Origin: Acaricomes phytoseiuli DSM 14247
GTDB lineage: Bacteria; Actinomycetota; Actinomycetes; Actinomycetales; Micrococcaceae
Assembly (NCBI RefSeq): GCF_000376245.1
Contig: NZ_AQXM01000049.1
Coordinates: 1 to 56,156, forward strand
DNA length: 56,156 nt
Direction of reading: 5' to 3'
In this document: positions 27,377 through 36,999 of the stretch, in pieces
Layout of the letters: the number at the start of each line of letters is the position of its first letter
How positions within the stretch are numbered: position 1 is the first letter of the stretch
The notes under the pieces: model-generated
What the model was told of the DNA's origin: nothing
Seen by the model: the letters and a program-made list of their open reading frames with translations, nothing else
The model's database searches: none
Position numbers and translations under genes: made by a program

Positions 27377-28397
27377 GTCTGAGACGGTTGCAGTCCTAGT
27401 GCTTGCCGGCGGGGCGGGCAGCAGGCTCGGCGGCATTTGTAAGCCCGCACTCGATTACCGTGGCACTGCTCTTCTGCGCCGGGTCATTAGTGCTGCCAGA
27501 GCCGGAATTGCTGATTCCGGAACCGAGCTGCCTCAGCTCGAGCGTCATCCTGAAGCGCAGGGGAGTGCTCCGGTGGTGGTTGTTGGGGATCAGCAGTCCC
27601 TCTCCGAGCTGGTGGCGGGCTCGGCGGATATCCGCTGGGCCAGGGAGGATCCGCCGGGCAGCGGGCCAGTGGCGGCCGTGGCAGCGGGTCTCGAAGAAGT
27701 GACAAGCCCTTGGACGCTTCTACTTGCCGCTGACCTGCCGGATCCGGGCCCAGCGTTGCGGCAGCTGCTCGCTGCTTGGGACGCGTCAACCGATCTTTCA
27801 GACGGCAGGATCCTGATCTCTGCGGAAGCAGAGCAGCCTTTATTCGGAATGTACCGGACCGAGGCTCTGCGCCATGCCATGAACCAGGCCCTTGCTGAGT
27901 CCGAGTCTTTGGGGTCTGAGAGCGGAAGCCGCCACGGGCAGCGATCCGGCCCATCATTGCGCCGTGCGATTGCTAAGCTGAAGTTAGTGCGGGTTCTCGT
28001 CTCGGAGCAGTGCATCCCAGATATCGATGAACCTGATGACGCCCGTTTCTGGGGAATCGAGATACCGGAGGTAGCGGTGGCGGAAACGAAGGAAGAGATC
28101 TTAGCGCGATGGTGCGCAGAATTGCTCGCGCACTACGAGATCCCGGAAACCCAGATCGATATCGATGAGATCTTGAGTCTGGCCGGAAAAGCCGCGCACA
28201 CTATCGTCCGCCCGGCAGCTCCGCTCACCACGTTCATTGCGGGTTACGCTGCGGGGCTCGCTGCCGGAAGCGGGCAAGCCGCCGAGCCGGTAGCCTTGGA
28301 ATCGGCGTTCGCGGTAGCCAGGCAAGCAGTACGGCAGTACCCAGACGGGGCTCAGCATTCCGGCGGGAGTGGGACAGACGCGCAGCCGGATGCTTGA
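27366..28397 (+). CDS. MobA-like nucleotidyltransferase fused to DUF6457-like domain
   Basis: A 343-residue two-domain protein. Residues 5-215 are MobA-type: VLVLAGGAGSRLGGICKPALDYRGTALLRR (nucleotide-binding loop and Lys), WTLLLAADLPDPGP (metal Asp) and a C-terminal YRTEALRHAM. It should transfer GMP to molybdopterin. Residues 240-315 (EEILARWCAELLAHYEI through IAGYAAGLAAGSG) match the small helical DUF6457, often a separate gene next to mobA. The frame is open far upstream through the HNH gene; ATG 27366 is used. It is co-directional and overlapping with moeA, which supports a cofactor role. Confidence 0.8.
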   Translation: MRLESETVAVLVLAGGAGSRLGGICKPALDYRGTALLRRVISAARAGIADSGTELPQLERHPEAQGSAPVVVVGDQQSLSELVAGSADIRWAREDPPGSGPVAAVAAGLEEVTSPWTLLLAADLPDPGPALRQLLAAWDASTDLSDGRILISAEAEQPLFGMYRTEALRHAMNQALAESESLGSESGSRHGQRSGPSLRRAIAKLKLVRVLVSEQCIPDIDEPDDARFWGIEIPEVAVAETKEEILARWCAELLAHYEIPETQIDIDEILSLAGKAAHTIVRPAAPLTTFIAGYAAGLAAGSGQAAEPVALESAFAVARQAVRQYPDGAQHSGGSGTDAQPDA

Positions 28398-29661
28398 ACC
28401 GGTATCTCCGGACTCGCTCCCTGCAGATCTGAACGACTCACCTCGAGGCCATGAAACCGGCCTGGATTGGTATCTGGCGCGGGAACGGGCGCATCAGGCC
28501 GCCATCCCGTTGACCGCAGAGCACATTCCGGTCGATGCTGCCGCAGTGGGCCGCCAGCTGCTCGAACCGGTCACCGCGATTCAGCCGATGATGCACTTCT
28601 CCGCTTCTGCTATGGACGGCTGGGCCGTGAGCGGCTCGGAGCCCTGGATTCTCCTGGATGCGCTGGTCGAGGGTGAACGGCTGTACCCCGGGCAAGCGGT
28701 CAGTATCGTCACAGGCGGGCAGGTTCCACCGGGCGCTCAGGCGGTTCTGCGCAGTGAAAGCGGGCAAGAAGGGCTCGACGGGGAAGGCCTGCCGGTGCTG
28801 CGCCGCGGGCCCGCAGCCAAACCCGGGGAACCCCGGAACGGTCAGCATATCCGTGGCATCGGAGAGGAAGCCCCGGAGGGGGAGCTGCTGGTCGCAGAGG
28901 GCACGGTGCTGAGCCCGGTGCACGTGGCACTCGCCTGCCTGGCCGGCCTGGACGAAGTCCCCGTGCGAGCCCGGCCGCGGGTGGGTCTTCTCTACACCGG
29001 GGATGAAGTGATCAGCTCTGGGTTGCCGGCACCGGGGCAGGTCCGTGACGTCTTCGGCCCGCAGCTGCCGGCGGTGGTGAGACTCCTGGGCGGTGCCGTC
29101 ACCCGGCAGCAGCGTCTTCCCGATGATCTCAGCCGTACGGAAGATGCGCTCGCGAGTACCGATGCCGAGCTGCTGATCACCACCGGTGGCACAGCGGGCT
29201 CTGCTGCAGATCAGATCCGGACGGCGCTGCAGCGCCTCGGTGCGCAGATCCTGGTGCCCGGAGTGTCAGTCCGGCCGGGTTCGCCCGCACTGCTCGCCCG
29301 GCTGCCAACCGGGCACCTAGTGCTGGGGCTGCCGGGAAATCCACTGGCCGCGTTCATGAGCCTGAGCACCCTCGGCGAGCCATTGTTCGCAGGTTTCGCG
29401 GGCCGGGAACTGCCGCCGCTGGCAGAGGTCGAAACCGGGGAGGCCTTCGAACCGCTCGAGGGGCGGACCCGGCTGATTCCCTATCGGGAGCGCTACGGAT
29501 TCGCCTGCCCGGTGCCTTTCGCCGGCGCGGCGATGCTCCGGGGCCTGGCCAGCGCTCGGGGAATCATGGTGATCCCCGAACAGGGTGCCGCTATCGGGGA
29601 GTCGGTAGCAGCGCTCCCCTTGCCCTGGATGGCGCATTTCCCCTCCTCGGCAGGTGACTAG
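28390..29661 (+). CDS. moeA: molybdopterin molybdenumtransferase
   Basis: A 423-residue MoeA that inserts molybdate into adenylylated molybdopterin. Segments include HFSASAMDGWAVSG, VSIVTGGQVPPGAQAVLRSE, GLLYTGDEVI, DVFGPQLPAVVRLLG, TTGGTAGSAAD and LVLGLPGNPLAAF. The usual domains I-IV are all represented. The start is uncertain: ATG 28390 overlaps the upstream stop by 8 bases; a GTG at 28369 is also in frame. It meets the convergent oxidoreductase gene with a 4-base stop overlap and no room for a terminator. Confidence 0.92.
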   Translation: MLEPVSPDSLPADLNDSPRGHETGLDWYLARERAHQAAIPLTAEHIPVDAAAVGRQLLEPVTAIQPMMHFSASAMDGWAVSGSEPWILLDALVEGERLYPGQAVSIVTGGQVPPGAQAVLRSESGQEGLDGEGLPVLRRGPAAKPGEPRNGQHIRGIGEEAPEGELLVAEGTVLSPVHVALACLAGLDEVPVRARPRVGLLYTGDEVISSGLPAPGQVRDVFGPQLPAVVRLLGGAVTRQQRLPDDLSRTEDALASTDAELLITTGGTAGSAADQIRTALQRLGAQILVPGVSVRPGSPALLARLPTGHLVLGLPGNPLAAFMSLSTLGEPLFAGFAGRELPPLAEVETGEAFEPLEGRTRLIPYRERYGFACPVPFAGAAMLRGLASARGIMVIPEQGAAIGESVAALPLPWMAHFPSSAGD

Positions 29662-31976
29662 CTGGCGGGGGAGGGCTCGGCCGGCTCCAGCCGGATCACC
29701 ACCGATTTGGAGGTCGGTGTGCCGCTCGTGATCGCTGTGGAGTCGAGCGGAACCAGCACGTTCGTCTCCGGGTAATACGCGGCGGCGCAGCCCCGAGGCG
29801 TCGAATAGGCCACCACCCGGAATGCTTTGGCGTGCCGTTCCTGGATCGTCCCGTCCGCCAGCGGCCACTCGGAGATCAGATCAACCATCTGCTCATCGGC
29901 CAAGCCCAATTCGGCAAGATCCTCGGCATTGACCATGATGATCCGGCGGCCGTGGTAGATCCCGCGATACCGGTCATCGGTTCCGTAGATCGTGGTGTTG
30001 TACTGGTCGTGCGAACGCAGGGTCTGCAGCAGCAGCCGACCGGCGGGAACTTTGGGGTAGTGCAGCTCATTGACCGTAAACTGGGCACGGCCATCGGGGG
30101 TGTTGAATCGTATGTCCGCGCTGGGACCGTGCGGCAGCTCGAAGCCACCGGGATTCTCGAGCTTGGCTTCGAAATCCTTGAAACCGGGTACCACTGCGGC
30201 GATATGACAGCGGATGAGACTGTAGTCACCGGCTAGGGCGCGCCAGTCCGTTTGCGGGGTACCGGGCTTGGGCGCGCCATCGTCGGTGAGAAGTTTCTCC
30301 GCAATCTCGGCGACGATCGCGACCTCTGAGCGCACCTCATCGGAGACCGGAGCCAGCCGCCCGCGTGAGGCGTGCACCATACTCATGGAATCCTCAACGG
30401 TCACCTGCTGCTCTCCGCTGCTCTGGGTGTCCCGTTCGGTGCGCCCCAGGGTGGGCAGGATCAGCGCCTGGGTGCCGGTGACCACATGCGAATAGTTGAG
30501 CTTCGTGGAGACCTGCACGGTCAGCCGGGTGTTGCGCAGGGCGCGTTCGGTGTGCTCGGTATCGGGGGCGGCCCGGACGAAGTTCCCGCCCATTCCCATG
30601 AAGAAGCGGACTTTTCCTTCATCCATGGCACGGATCGCGGCCACGGTGTCGTAGCCGTGCTCGCGCGGTGAGACGAAGTCGAACTCCGCGTCCAGGGCGT
30701 TGTGGAAGGTTTCCGGCATCCGCTCGAAGATACCCATGGTTCGATCGCCTTGAACATTGGAGTGCCCGCGGACCGGGGAGACGCCTGCGCCCGGTTTGCC
30801 AATGTTGCCCTGGAGCAGCAGCACGTTGACCACATCGCGCAGCATCGCCACGGAGTGCTTGTGCTGGGTCAGGCCCATGGCCCAGCAGATGATGGTGGAA
30901 TCGGAGGCTTCCAGATCCGCAGCCAATGAGCGGATCTGCTTTTCGGCGAGACCGGTGGCCTCGAGGACTTCGGCCCAATCCAGATCCGCCAGGCCGTCCC
31001 GGAAGGCTTCGAAGCCGGTAGTGTGCTCGGCGATGAACTTCTCATCCAGCGCGCCGCGTTCGATGAGGCAGGCGGCGAGGGCCTGGAAGAGGGCTTGATC
31101 CCCGCCGAGCTTGATCTGCAGGAACTCATCGGCGATCTTGGTGCCGTTGCCGATGATCCCGCTGATCTCCTGCGGATTGGCGAAGCGGAACAGCCCGGCT
31201 TCGGGCAGCGGGTTGATGGCGACGATGCGTGCGCCGTTGCGCTTCGCTTTTTCCAGGGCGGAGAGCATCCGCGGGTGATTGGTGCCAGGGTTCTGCCCGG
31301 CGATGATGATGAGCGAAGCCTGGTAGATATCCTCCAGGGAGACCGTACCTTTGCCGATGCCGATGGTTTCGGACAGGGCGGAGCCGGAGGACTCATGGCA
31401 CATATTCGAGCAGTCCGGAAGATTGTTGGTGCCCAGACCGCGCACCAGGAGCTGGTAGACGAAGGCGGCTTCGTTGCTCGTGCGCCCGGAGGTGTAGAAG
31501 ACAGCCTGGTCCGGATGATCCAGACCCTTGAGCTCATCGCGGATCATTGCGAAGGCGTCGTCCCAGGAGATCGGCTCGTAGTGTGTAGCACCTTCGCGCA
31601 GCACCATCGGGTGCGTGAGCCGGCCCTGCTGGCCCAGCCAGTAGTCGTCCTGTTCCCGGAGCTCCGCTACGGAGTGCTGGGCGAAGAACGCGGGATTCAC
31701 GGTGCGCTTGGTGGCTTCTTCCGCCACCGCTTTGGCGCCGTTCTCGCAGAACTCGGCGATATGCCGGCGCTCCGGTTCCGGCCAGGCACATCCCGGGCAG
31801 TCAAAGCCCTTCTTTTGGTTGACCCGAAACAGCGTCCGCGCGGTACGGACCACACCCATCTGCTCCACCCCAATCTGCAGGGAGTGCATTACTGCGGGCA
31901 AGCCAGCGGCCCGGGTCTTCGGTTCCCCGATTTTCAGATCATCTTCGTTGATGCCTTCGCTGGGTGCTTTGCTCAT
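29658..31976 (-). CDS. FdhF/YdeP-family molybdopterin oxidoreductase
   Basis: A 772-residue cytoplasmic protein of the FdhF/YdeP group. Near the start is FDCPGCAWPEP with Cys60 and Cys63; only this CxxC is seen where full formate dehydrogenases have a four-Cys [4Fe-4S] site. Cofactor-binding parts follow: FYTSGRTSNEAAF, NMCHESSGSALSETIG, IIIAGQNPGTNHPRM, GKPGAGVSPVRGHSNVQGDRTMG. The C-terminal MopB-type domain ends with RGCAAAYYPETNVLVPLDSTA. YdeP is linked to acid resistance in E. coli, but its reaction is not known. It is divergent from fdhD and adjacent to mobA and moeA. Confidence 0.92.
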   Translation of the reverse strand: MSKAPSEGINEDDLKIGEPKTRAAGLPAVMHSLQIGVEQMGVVRTARTLFRVNQKKGFDCPGCAWPEPERRHIAEFCENGAKAVAEEATKRTVNPAFFAQHSVAELREQDDYWLGQQGRLTHPMVLREGATHYEPISWDDAFAMIRDELKGLDHPDQAVFYTSGRTSNEAAFVYQLLVRGLGTNNLPDCSNMCHESSGSALSETIGIGKGTVSLEDIYQASLIIIAGQNPGTNHPRMLSALEKAKRNGARIVAINPLPEAGLFRFANPQEISGIIGNGTKIADEFLQIKLGGDQALFQALAACLIERGALDEKFIAEHTTGFEAFRDGLADLDWAEVLEATGLAEKQIRSLAADLEASDSTIICWAMGLTQHKHSVAMLRDVVNVLLLQGNIGKPGAGVSPVRGHSNVQGDRTMGIFERMPETFHNALDAEFDFVSPREHGYDTVAAIRAMDEGKVRFFMGMGGNFVRAAPDTEHTERALRNTRLTVQVSTKLNYSHVVTGTQALILPTLGRTERDTQSSGEQQVTVEDSMSMVHASRGRLAPVSDEVRSEVAIVAEIAEKLLTDDGAPKPGTPQTDWRALAGDYSLIRCHIAAVVPGFKDFEAKLENPGGFELPHGPSADIRFNTPDGRAQFTVNELHYPKVPAGRLLLQTLRSHDQYNTTIYGTDDRYRGIYHGRRIIMVNAEDLAELGLADEQMVDLISEWPLADGTIQERHAKAFRVVAYSTPRGCAAAYYPETNVLVPLDSTAITSGTPTSKSVVIRLEPAEPSPAS

Positions 31977-32076
31977 GCGTCCAGTCTAGGTGTCCCGGAA
32001 GATTTATGCCTTCGCAGGGCGGCAGAGAGCCGGTGGCGGCCTCGCTATTCTCGCCCCGGCTTGGCAGAATGAAGAC

Positions 32077-32937
32077 GTGAGCAGGCTGATACGACGGGGC
32101 AAAGTGCTCAAAGTGGACTTGAGCGATGCGCAGCGCCCGGTGCGGCAGCGGGAAGACACGATAGCGGCTGAAGAGCCGTTGGAAATACGCTTGGGCGAGC
32201 AGCCCTTCAGCGTGACCATGCGCACCCCCGGTGATGATTTCGATTTGGTGGCGGGGTTCTTGCTCTCGGAGGCCGTGATCGGCTCCGCAGATGAGCTCGT
32301 CTCTCTGCGTTTCTGCGCGGGCGAGGACGAGTCAGGGAGGCAGACTTTCAATGTGGTCCAGGCCCAGCTGCGGCCTGATGTCCCGCTGCCGGATCTGCAA
32401 CGGCATGTTTACACCACGAGCTCCTGCGGGATCTGCGGCACCGCCTCGATCGACGCGGTGCGCAAGTCATCCCGTTACGTTCCGCAGGCTCCGGAGCTTT
32501 TCGATCCCCACCTTCTCGCCGAGCTACCGGAAAGACTGCGCGCTGGGCAGGCGCTCTTCACCCGGACCGGCGGCGTGCACGCGGCGGGGCTTTTCACGGC
32601 GGCAGGGGAGTTGCTGTGCCTGCGCGAGGATGTCGGTCGGCATAACGCCGTGGACAAGGTGCTGGGCTGGGCCCTCCGGGAGGGAATGCTGCCGCTCAGC
32701 GGAACTATTCTGCAGGTCTCGGGGCGGGCTTCCTTCGAACTGGTTCAGAAAGCGGCGATGGCGGGAGTTCCGGTGCTTTCCGCCGTGAGCGCGCCATCCT
32801 CGCTCGCGGTGGTGCTGGCCGAAGAGGCCGGGGTGTGTCTGATCGGGTTCAGCCGGAACCAGAGATTCAATATCTACGCGGGCTCCGAGCGAGTAGCACT
32901 CACCGCTTTATCCGCGCGGCTTGCGGGGATTTCCTGA
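32077..32937 (+). CDS. fdhD: formate dehydrogenase accessory sulfurtransferase
   Basis: A 286-residue FdhD, which transfers sulfur from a cysteine desulfurase to the molybdenum cofactor of formate dehydrogenase-like enzymes. The active Cys pair is in YTTSSCGICGTASID; other family segments are TPGDDFDLVAGFLLSE, FTRTGGVHAAGLF, REDVGRHNAVDKVLGWAL and VSGRASFELVQKAAMAG. An ATG at 31990 is in frame, but GTG 32077 gives the usual N-terminus. It is divergent from the FdhF-type gene, its probable client. Confidence 0.93.
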   Translation: MSRLIRRGKVLKVDLSDAQRPVRQREDTIAAEEPLEIRLGEQPFSVTMRTPGDDFDLVAGFLLSEAVIGSADELVSLRFCAGEDESGRQTFNVVQAQLRPDVPLPDLQRHVYTTSSCGICGTASIDAVRKSSRYVPQAPELFDPHLLAELPERLRAGQALFTRTGGVHAAGLFTAAGELLCLREDVGRHNAVDKVLGWALREGMLPLSGTILQVSGRASFELVQKAAMAGVPVLSAVSAPSSLAVVLAEEAGVCLIGFSRNQRFNIYAGSERVALTALSARLAGIS

Positions 32938-32997
32938 GCCGAATCCTTGTCGAAACCCCGCAGGGCGGCGTAGGATAGTTAGTAACATTTCAAGAAT

Positions 32998-33047
32998 AAT
33001 TGGTGTGCATGGGGTGTGCACCAATTCTGATACCACTCTAATACCAC
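32998..33047 (+). promoter_or_regulatory. candidate operators upstream of the mannosidase gene
   Basis: AATTGGTG (32998-33005) and CACCAATT (33019-33026) are perfect 8-bp arms of an inverted repeat. Just after it, ATACCAC occurs twice (33030-33036 and 33041-33047), one helical turn apart. Both lie 100-150 bases before the mannosidase start and look like binding sites for a sugar-responsive repressor. Confidence 0.45.
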
Positions 33048-33149
33048 GTTTCTGGGGGTCCGCTGGTCTGGAATATGACCGGGGTAGGAAGCGTCTGGAC
33101 ACTATGTTGCGTCCTGATTTGTGCCGCATCCTGATGAAGGAGATCCTCT

Positions 33150-36100
33150 GTGCACGATGACCGCCTGCTGACCGAAGGCCGCCTCGATCGCTTCGTACGG
33201 GATCGGATCATTCCGGCCTGTTATCGACGCACGATTCCACTCACCCTCACCGCCTGGGCGGCCCCAGGCGAACCTGTTCCTTTCGAGGAAGCAGCGGCGC
33301 AGGACTTCCAGCCCATCGCTCCCGGCACCCGTTGGGGCGCTGCCTGGAGCACGCTCTGGCTGCACGTCACCGGTGAGATCCCCGAGGATTTCGGCGGCAG
33401 CGGACTCCGCCCGGAAATCCTGGTGAACCTGGGCTACAGCGAGGACATGCCCGGATTCCAGTGCGAAGGGATAGCCTGGCGCCCGGACGGCAGTCTGGTC
33501 AAGGCCCTTTCCCCGCTCAATCGTTACGTTCCCTTGGTCCCGGTAGCCGAGGGTAGCACGATCGACTTCTTCGTCGAAGCCGCCGCGAATCCCAATGTCA
33601 GCGGCTCCTGGACCTTCCAGCCCACGGCTCTGGGCGACCGGACGACCGCGGGCGCCGAGCCGATCTATACTCTGGGCGAGATCTGCCTGGCCGAGCTAGA
33701 TGAAACGGTGCGGGAACTGCGCCAGGACATCTGGACGCTCAGCGGTCTGATGCGGGAACTCCCCACGGATTCACCGCGCCGGCACGGGATCCTGCGGGCT
33801 CTGGAGCGCATGCTGGACGTGATGGACCCAGATGATATCGCCGGAACCGCGACGGCGGGCCGTGAGGCTCTGGCTGAGGCCCTGGCGAGCCCTGCGCATG
33901 GCTCAGCGCATCGCGTGGTCGCCACCGGCCATGCGCATATCGACTCCGCGTGGCTCTGGCCCGTACGTGAGACCATCCGCAAGTGCGCCCGGACCTTCGC
34001 CAATGTGCTCGCGCTCATGGAAGAAGACCCGGACTTCGTCTTCTTCTGCTCTTCCGCGCAGCAGCTGCAGTGGATCAAAGAGTTCTACCCGGACCTCTTC
34101 GAGCGGATCAAAGCCAAGGTCGCTACCGGGCAGTTCGTCCTGGTCGGCGGAATGTGGGTGGAATCGGACACCAACCTGCCCGGCGGCGAAGCGATGGCTC
34201 GGCAGTTTCTCGAGGGCAAGAGCTTCTTCCGCCAGGAGCTCGACGCCGACTGCCGCGAGGTTTGGCTGCCGGACTCTTTCGGCTACTCCGGTGCGTTGCC
34301 GCAGATCGCCCGGCAGGCCGGGATGAACGGGTTCCTGACCCAGAAGATCTCCTGGAATCAGATCAACGTCATGCCGCATCACACCTTCCTCTGGGAAGGC
34401 ATCGACGGCAGCCGCATCCTGACCCACTTCCCGCCGGTGGATACCTATAACGCCGAGCTCAGCGCGCGCGAGCTTGCCCACGCCGAGCGCAATTTTCGGG
34501 AGAAGGGCCGCAGCAACACCTCTCTGGTGCCCTTCGGCTGGGGCGACGGCGGTGGCGGCCCCACGCGGGAGATGCTCGCGGCAGCGCATCGCACGGCAGA
34601 CTTGGAAGGCTCGCCGAGGGTCCGTATCGCCTCAGCTGCCGAGTTCTTTCGGCAGATCGAAGATGAATACCCCGAGCCGCCCGTGTGGCTCGGCGAGATG
34701 TACCTCGAACTGCACCGGGGCACCTACACCACCCAGGCCAAGACCAAAGCCGGCAATCGGCGCAGTGAGCATCTGCTCCGCGAAGCCGAGCTCTGGGCCG
34801 CCACGGCGGCAGTGCGCCGGGGCCGCAGCTATCCGGCCGTCGAGCTCAAAAGACTCTGGCAACTCACCCTGCTGCAGCAATTCCACGACATCCTGCCGGG
34901 CAGCTCGATCGCCTGGGTGCACCAGGATGCTGAGCGCAACTACGCCGCGATCGCCAGCTCCGCGGAGCAGATCATCGCCGAGTCGCTTCAGACTCTGGCC
35001 GGTGATGGCGAGCAGGAACTCGTCTTCAACGCGGCGCCTTTCGAGCGGGAGGGCGTTCCGGCGCTTGCCGCCGCGGGGCCGGTGCGCCCGGAGACCCCCG
35101 TGCAGGTTGAAGAGCGCGATGGCGGTTATGTGCTGGACAATGGTCTGGTGCGGGCCGTGATCGATAGCGCGGGTCGGATCACCTCGCTGATGGACTACGC
35201 CAGCGGCCGGGAAGCGATAGCACCGGGCGGTGCCGGAAATCGGCTGGAACTGCACCGGGATACCCCTAATGCGTGGGATGCCTGGGATATCGACGAGTTC
35301 TACCGGCGCAATGTCACCGAGATCGACGAGGCGCATTCAGTGACGCTGGAGCGCGGTGGTTGGGAAGCCGTTGTGGTCGTGGAAAGCCTGGTCAACTCGT
35401 CTCCGCTGACTCAGCGGATCAGCCTGGCAGCGGGCTCGCCTTCGCTGCGGATCGTGAATCACGTGGACTGGCAGGAGCAGGAGAAACTGCTCAAATTGGG
35501 CTTCGATCTCGATATCCGCGCCGACCGCAGCACCGCAGAGACCCAGTTCGGCCATATCCACTGACCGACGCACAACAACACTTCCTGGGAAGCGGCGAAG
35601 TTCGAGATCTGCGCGCACCGCTGGATCCATGTGGCCGAGCCGGGGTACGGGGTGGCGATCGCCAATGGCTCCACCTACGGGCACGATGTCTCACGCACCG
35701 TCCGGCCGGAGGATCAGGGCACGACCACTCGCGTGCGGCTCTCGCTGTTACGTGCGCCGAAGTTCCCCGACCCGGAAGCGGATCTGGGCCAGCACGAGCT
35801 CGTGGTGACCATCAGGCCCGGGGCGAGTATCGCCGATGCCGTCGATGAAGGTTACCGGGTCAATCTGCCCTTGCGGACCGTGCAGGGGGCTGAGCCGGTA
35901 GAACCGCTCTTCGCGGTCTTCAACGATGCGCTGACCATCGAGGCGGTGAAACTCGCTGCGGACGGCTCGGGGGACGTCATCGTCCGGCTCTACGAGTCCC
36001 TGGGTGAGCGCTCCACCGGGCTGATCCGGGCCGATTTCCCAGTGCAGGGCGTTTCCGTGGTGAACCTTCTGGAAGAGCCGGTCGAGGAGCCCACAGGAGT

Positions 36101-36173
36101 CCTGATCGGCAACGATTCGGCGGAGCTGACGCTCCGCCCCCTCCAGCTCATCACACTCCGCTTCCAGCGTTAG
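33150..36173 (+). pseudogene. GH38 alpha-mannosidase interrupted by an in-frame TGA
   Basis: A 1007-codon frame with one stop, TGA at 35562-35564 (codon 805). GH38 features are intact before it: metal-binding His-x-His-x-Asp in GHAHIDSAWLWPVRET, the nucleophile segment WLPDSFGYSGALPQI, and the middle-domain region. The same frame continues after the stop with PTHNNTSWEAAKFEICAHRWIHVAEPGYGVAIANGSTYGHD, which families normally have as RPTHxNTSW. A single C-to-T change (CGA to TGA) explains it. The start is GTG 33150 after GAAGGAGA. The truncated 804-residue product lacks the last C-terminal beta domain and is probably unstable or inactive. Confidence 0.88.
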
Positions 36174-36213
36174 CGGGAGGATTAGCTAACGGGAGGACCA
36201 ACTAGCGCGAAGG

Positions 36214-36999
36214 CTAGCGCAGCAGCCGCCGCAGGAACTGCCGGGTACGCGGTTCCTGCGGATCGCCGAGCACCGCATCGGCGGGCCCGTGCTCCACGAT
36301 GACGCCTTCGTCCATGAACGCCACCTGATCCGCGGTATCCCGGGCGAAGCCGAGTTCGTGCGTGACCATCAGCATCGTCCAGCCGTCATCGGCCAGCTCT
36401 CGGATCACGGCGAGCACATCGCCGACCAGTTCCGGGTCGAGTGCTGAGGTTGGTTCGTCGAAAAGCAGAAGCTCAGGCTGCAGAGCCAGGGCGCGGACGA
36501 TGCCCACGCGCTGCTGCTGGCCGCCGGAGAGCTCGAAGGGGTAGGCGTCTTCGCGTCCGCCCAGGCCGACGCGCTCGAGCAGCGCCCGGGCTTCGGTGAC
36601 AGCTTCCTCCCGTGGCCGGCGCTGCACCTGCACCGGCCCCTCGATCACGTTCTGCAGCACGGTCATATGCGGAAAGAGATTGTAGTGCTGGAAGACCATG
36701 GCGGAGCGGTCCCGGAGTTCGTTCAGTTGGCTCTGCCGCGGGTGCTCGCTGAAATCTATCTGCGTACCGGCTAGATCGACGGTGCCGGCATCGGCGATCT
36801 CCAGGCCGTTGAGGCAGCGCAGTACGGTGGTCTTCCCGGAGCCGGAGGGGCCGATCAGCGCCAGCACCGAGCCACGGGGCACCTCCAGGTCGATGCCCTT
36901 GAGCACGGGCACGGCCGAATCGCCCGTGCCGAAGCTTTTGCGCAGCCCGCGGACGCCCAGCAGGGGCTTGTGATCTGACGGCGTATCAGTGGGCGACAT
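36214..36999 (-). CDS. polar amino-acid ABC importer, ATP-binding subunit
   Basis: A 261-residue ABC ATPase of the polar amino-acid uptake group. Walker A IGPSGSGKTT, the Q loop MVFQHYNLFPHMTVLQN, signature ELSGGQQQRVGIVRAL, Walker B LLLFDEPTSALDPE and the switch His in VTHELGFARD are all intact. It overlaps the permease gene by 14 bases and is the last gene of the set. The closest functional match by layout is a glutamine- or cystine-type importer. Confidence 0.93.
   Translation of the reverse strand: MSPTDTPSDHKPLLGVRGLRKSFGTGDSAVPVLKGIDLEVPRGSVLALIGPSGSGKTTVLRCLNGLEIADAGTVDLAGTQIDFSEHPRQSQLNELRDRSAMVFQHYNLFPHMTVLQNVIEGPVQVQRRPREEAVTEARALLERVGLGGREDAYPFELSGGQQQRVGIVRALALQPELLLFDEPTSALDPELVGDVLAVIRELADDGWTMLMVTHELGFARDTADQVAFMDEGVIVEHGPADAVLGDPQEPRTRQFLRRLLR

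Noticed and set aside
29658-31976. The FdhF-type gene as a true formate dehydrogenase
   Set aside because: Only one CxxC is seen near the N-terminus in place of the four-Cys iron-sulfur site, and no electron-transfer subunits lie nearby. The FdhF/YdeP label is kept without a reaction.
35562-35564. TGA in the mannosidase as a selenocysteine codon
   Set aside because: The aligned residue in the family is Arg, not Cys, no SECIS-like hairpin is evident after it, and no selenocysteine genes are in the window. A CGA-to-TGA mutation is simpler.
35631-36173. A separate gene starting at 35631 after the mannosidase stop
   Set aside because: The sequence between the stop and 35631 continues the mannosidase in the same frame (PTHNNTSWEAAKFE), and no ribosome-binding site precedes the ATG. 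It is the C-terminal part of the interrupted gene.
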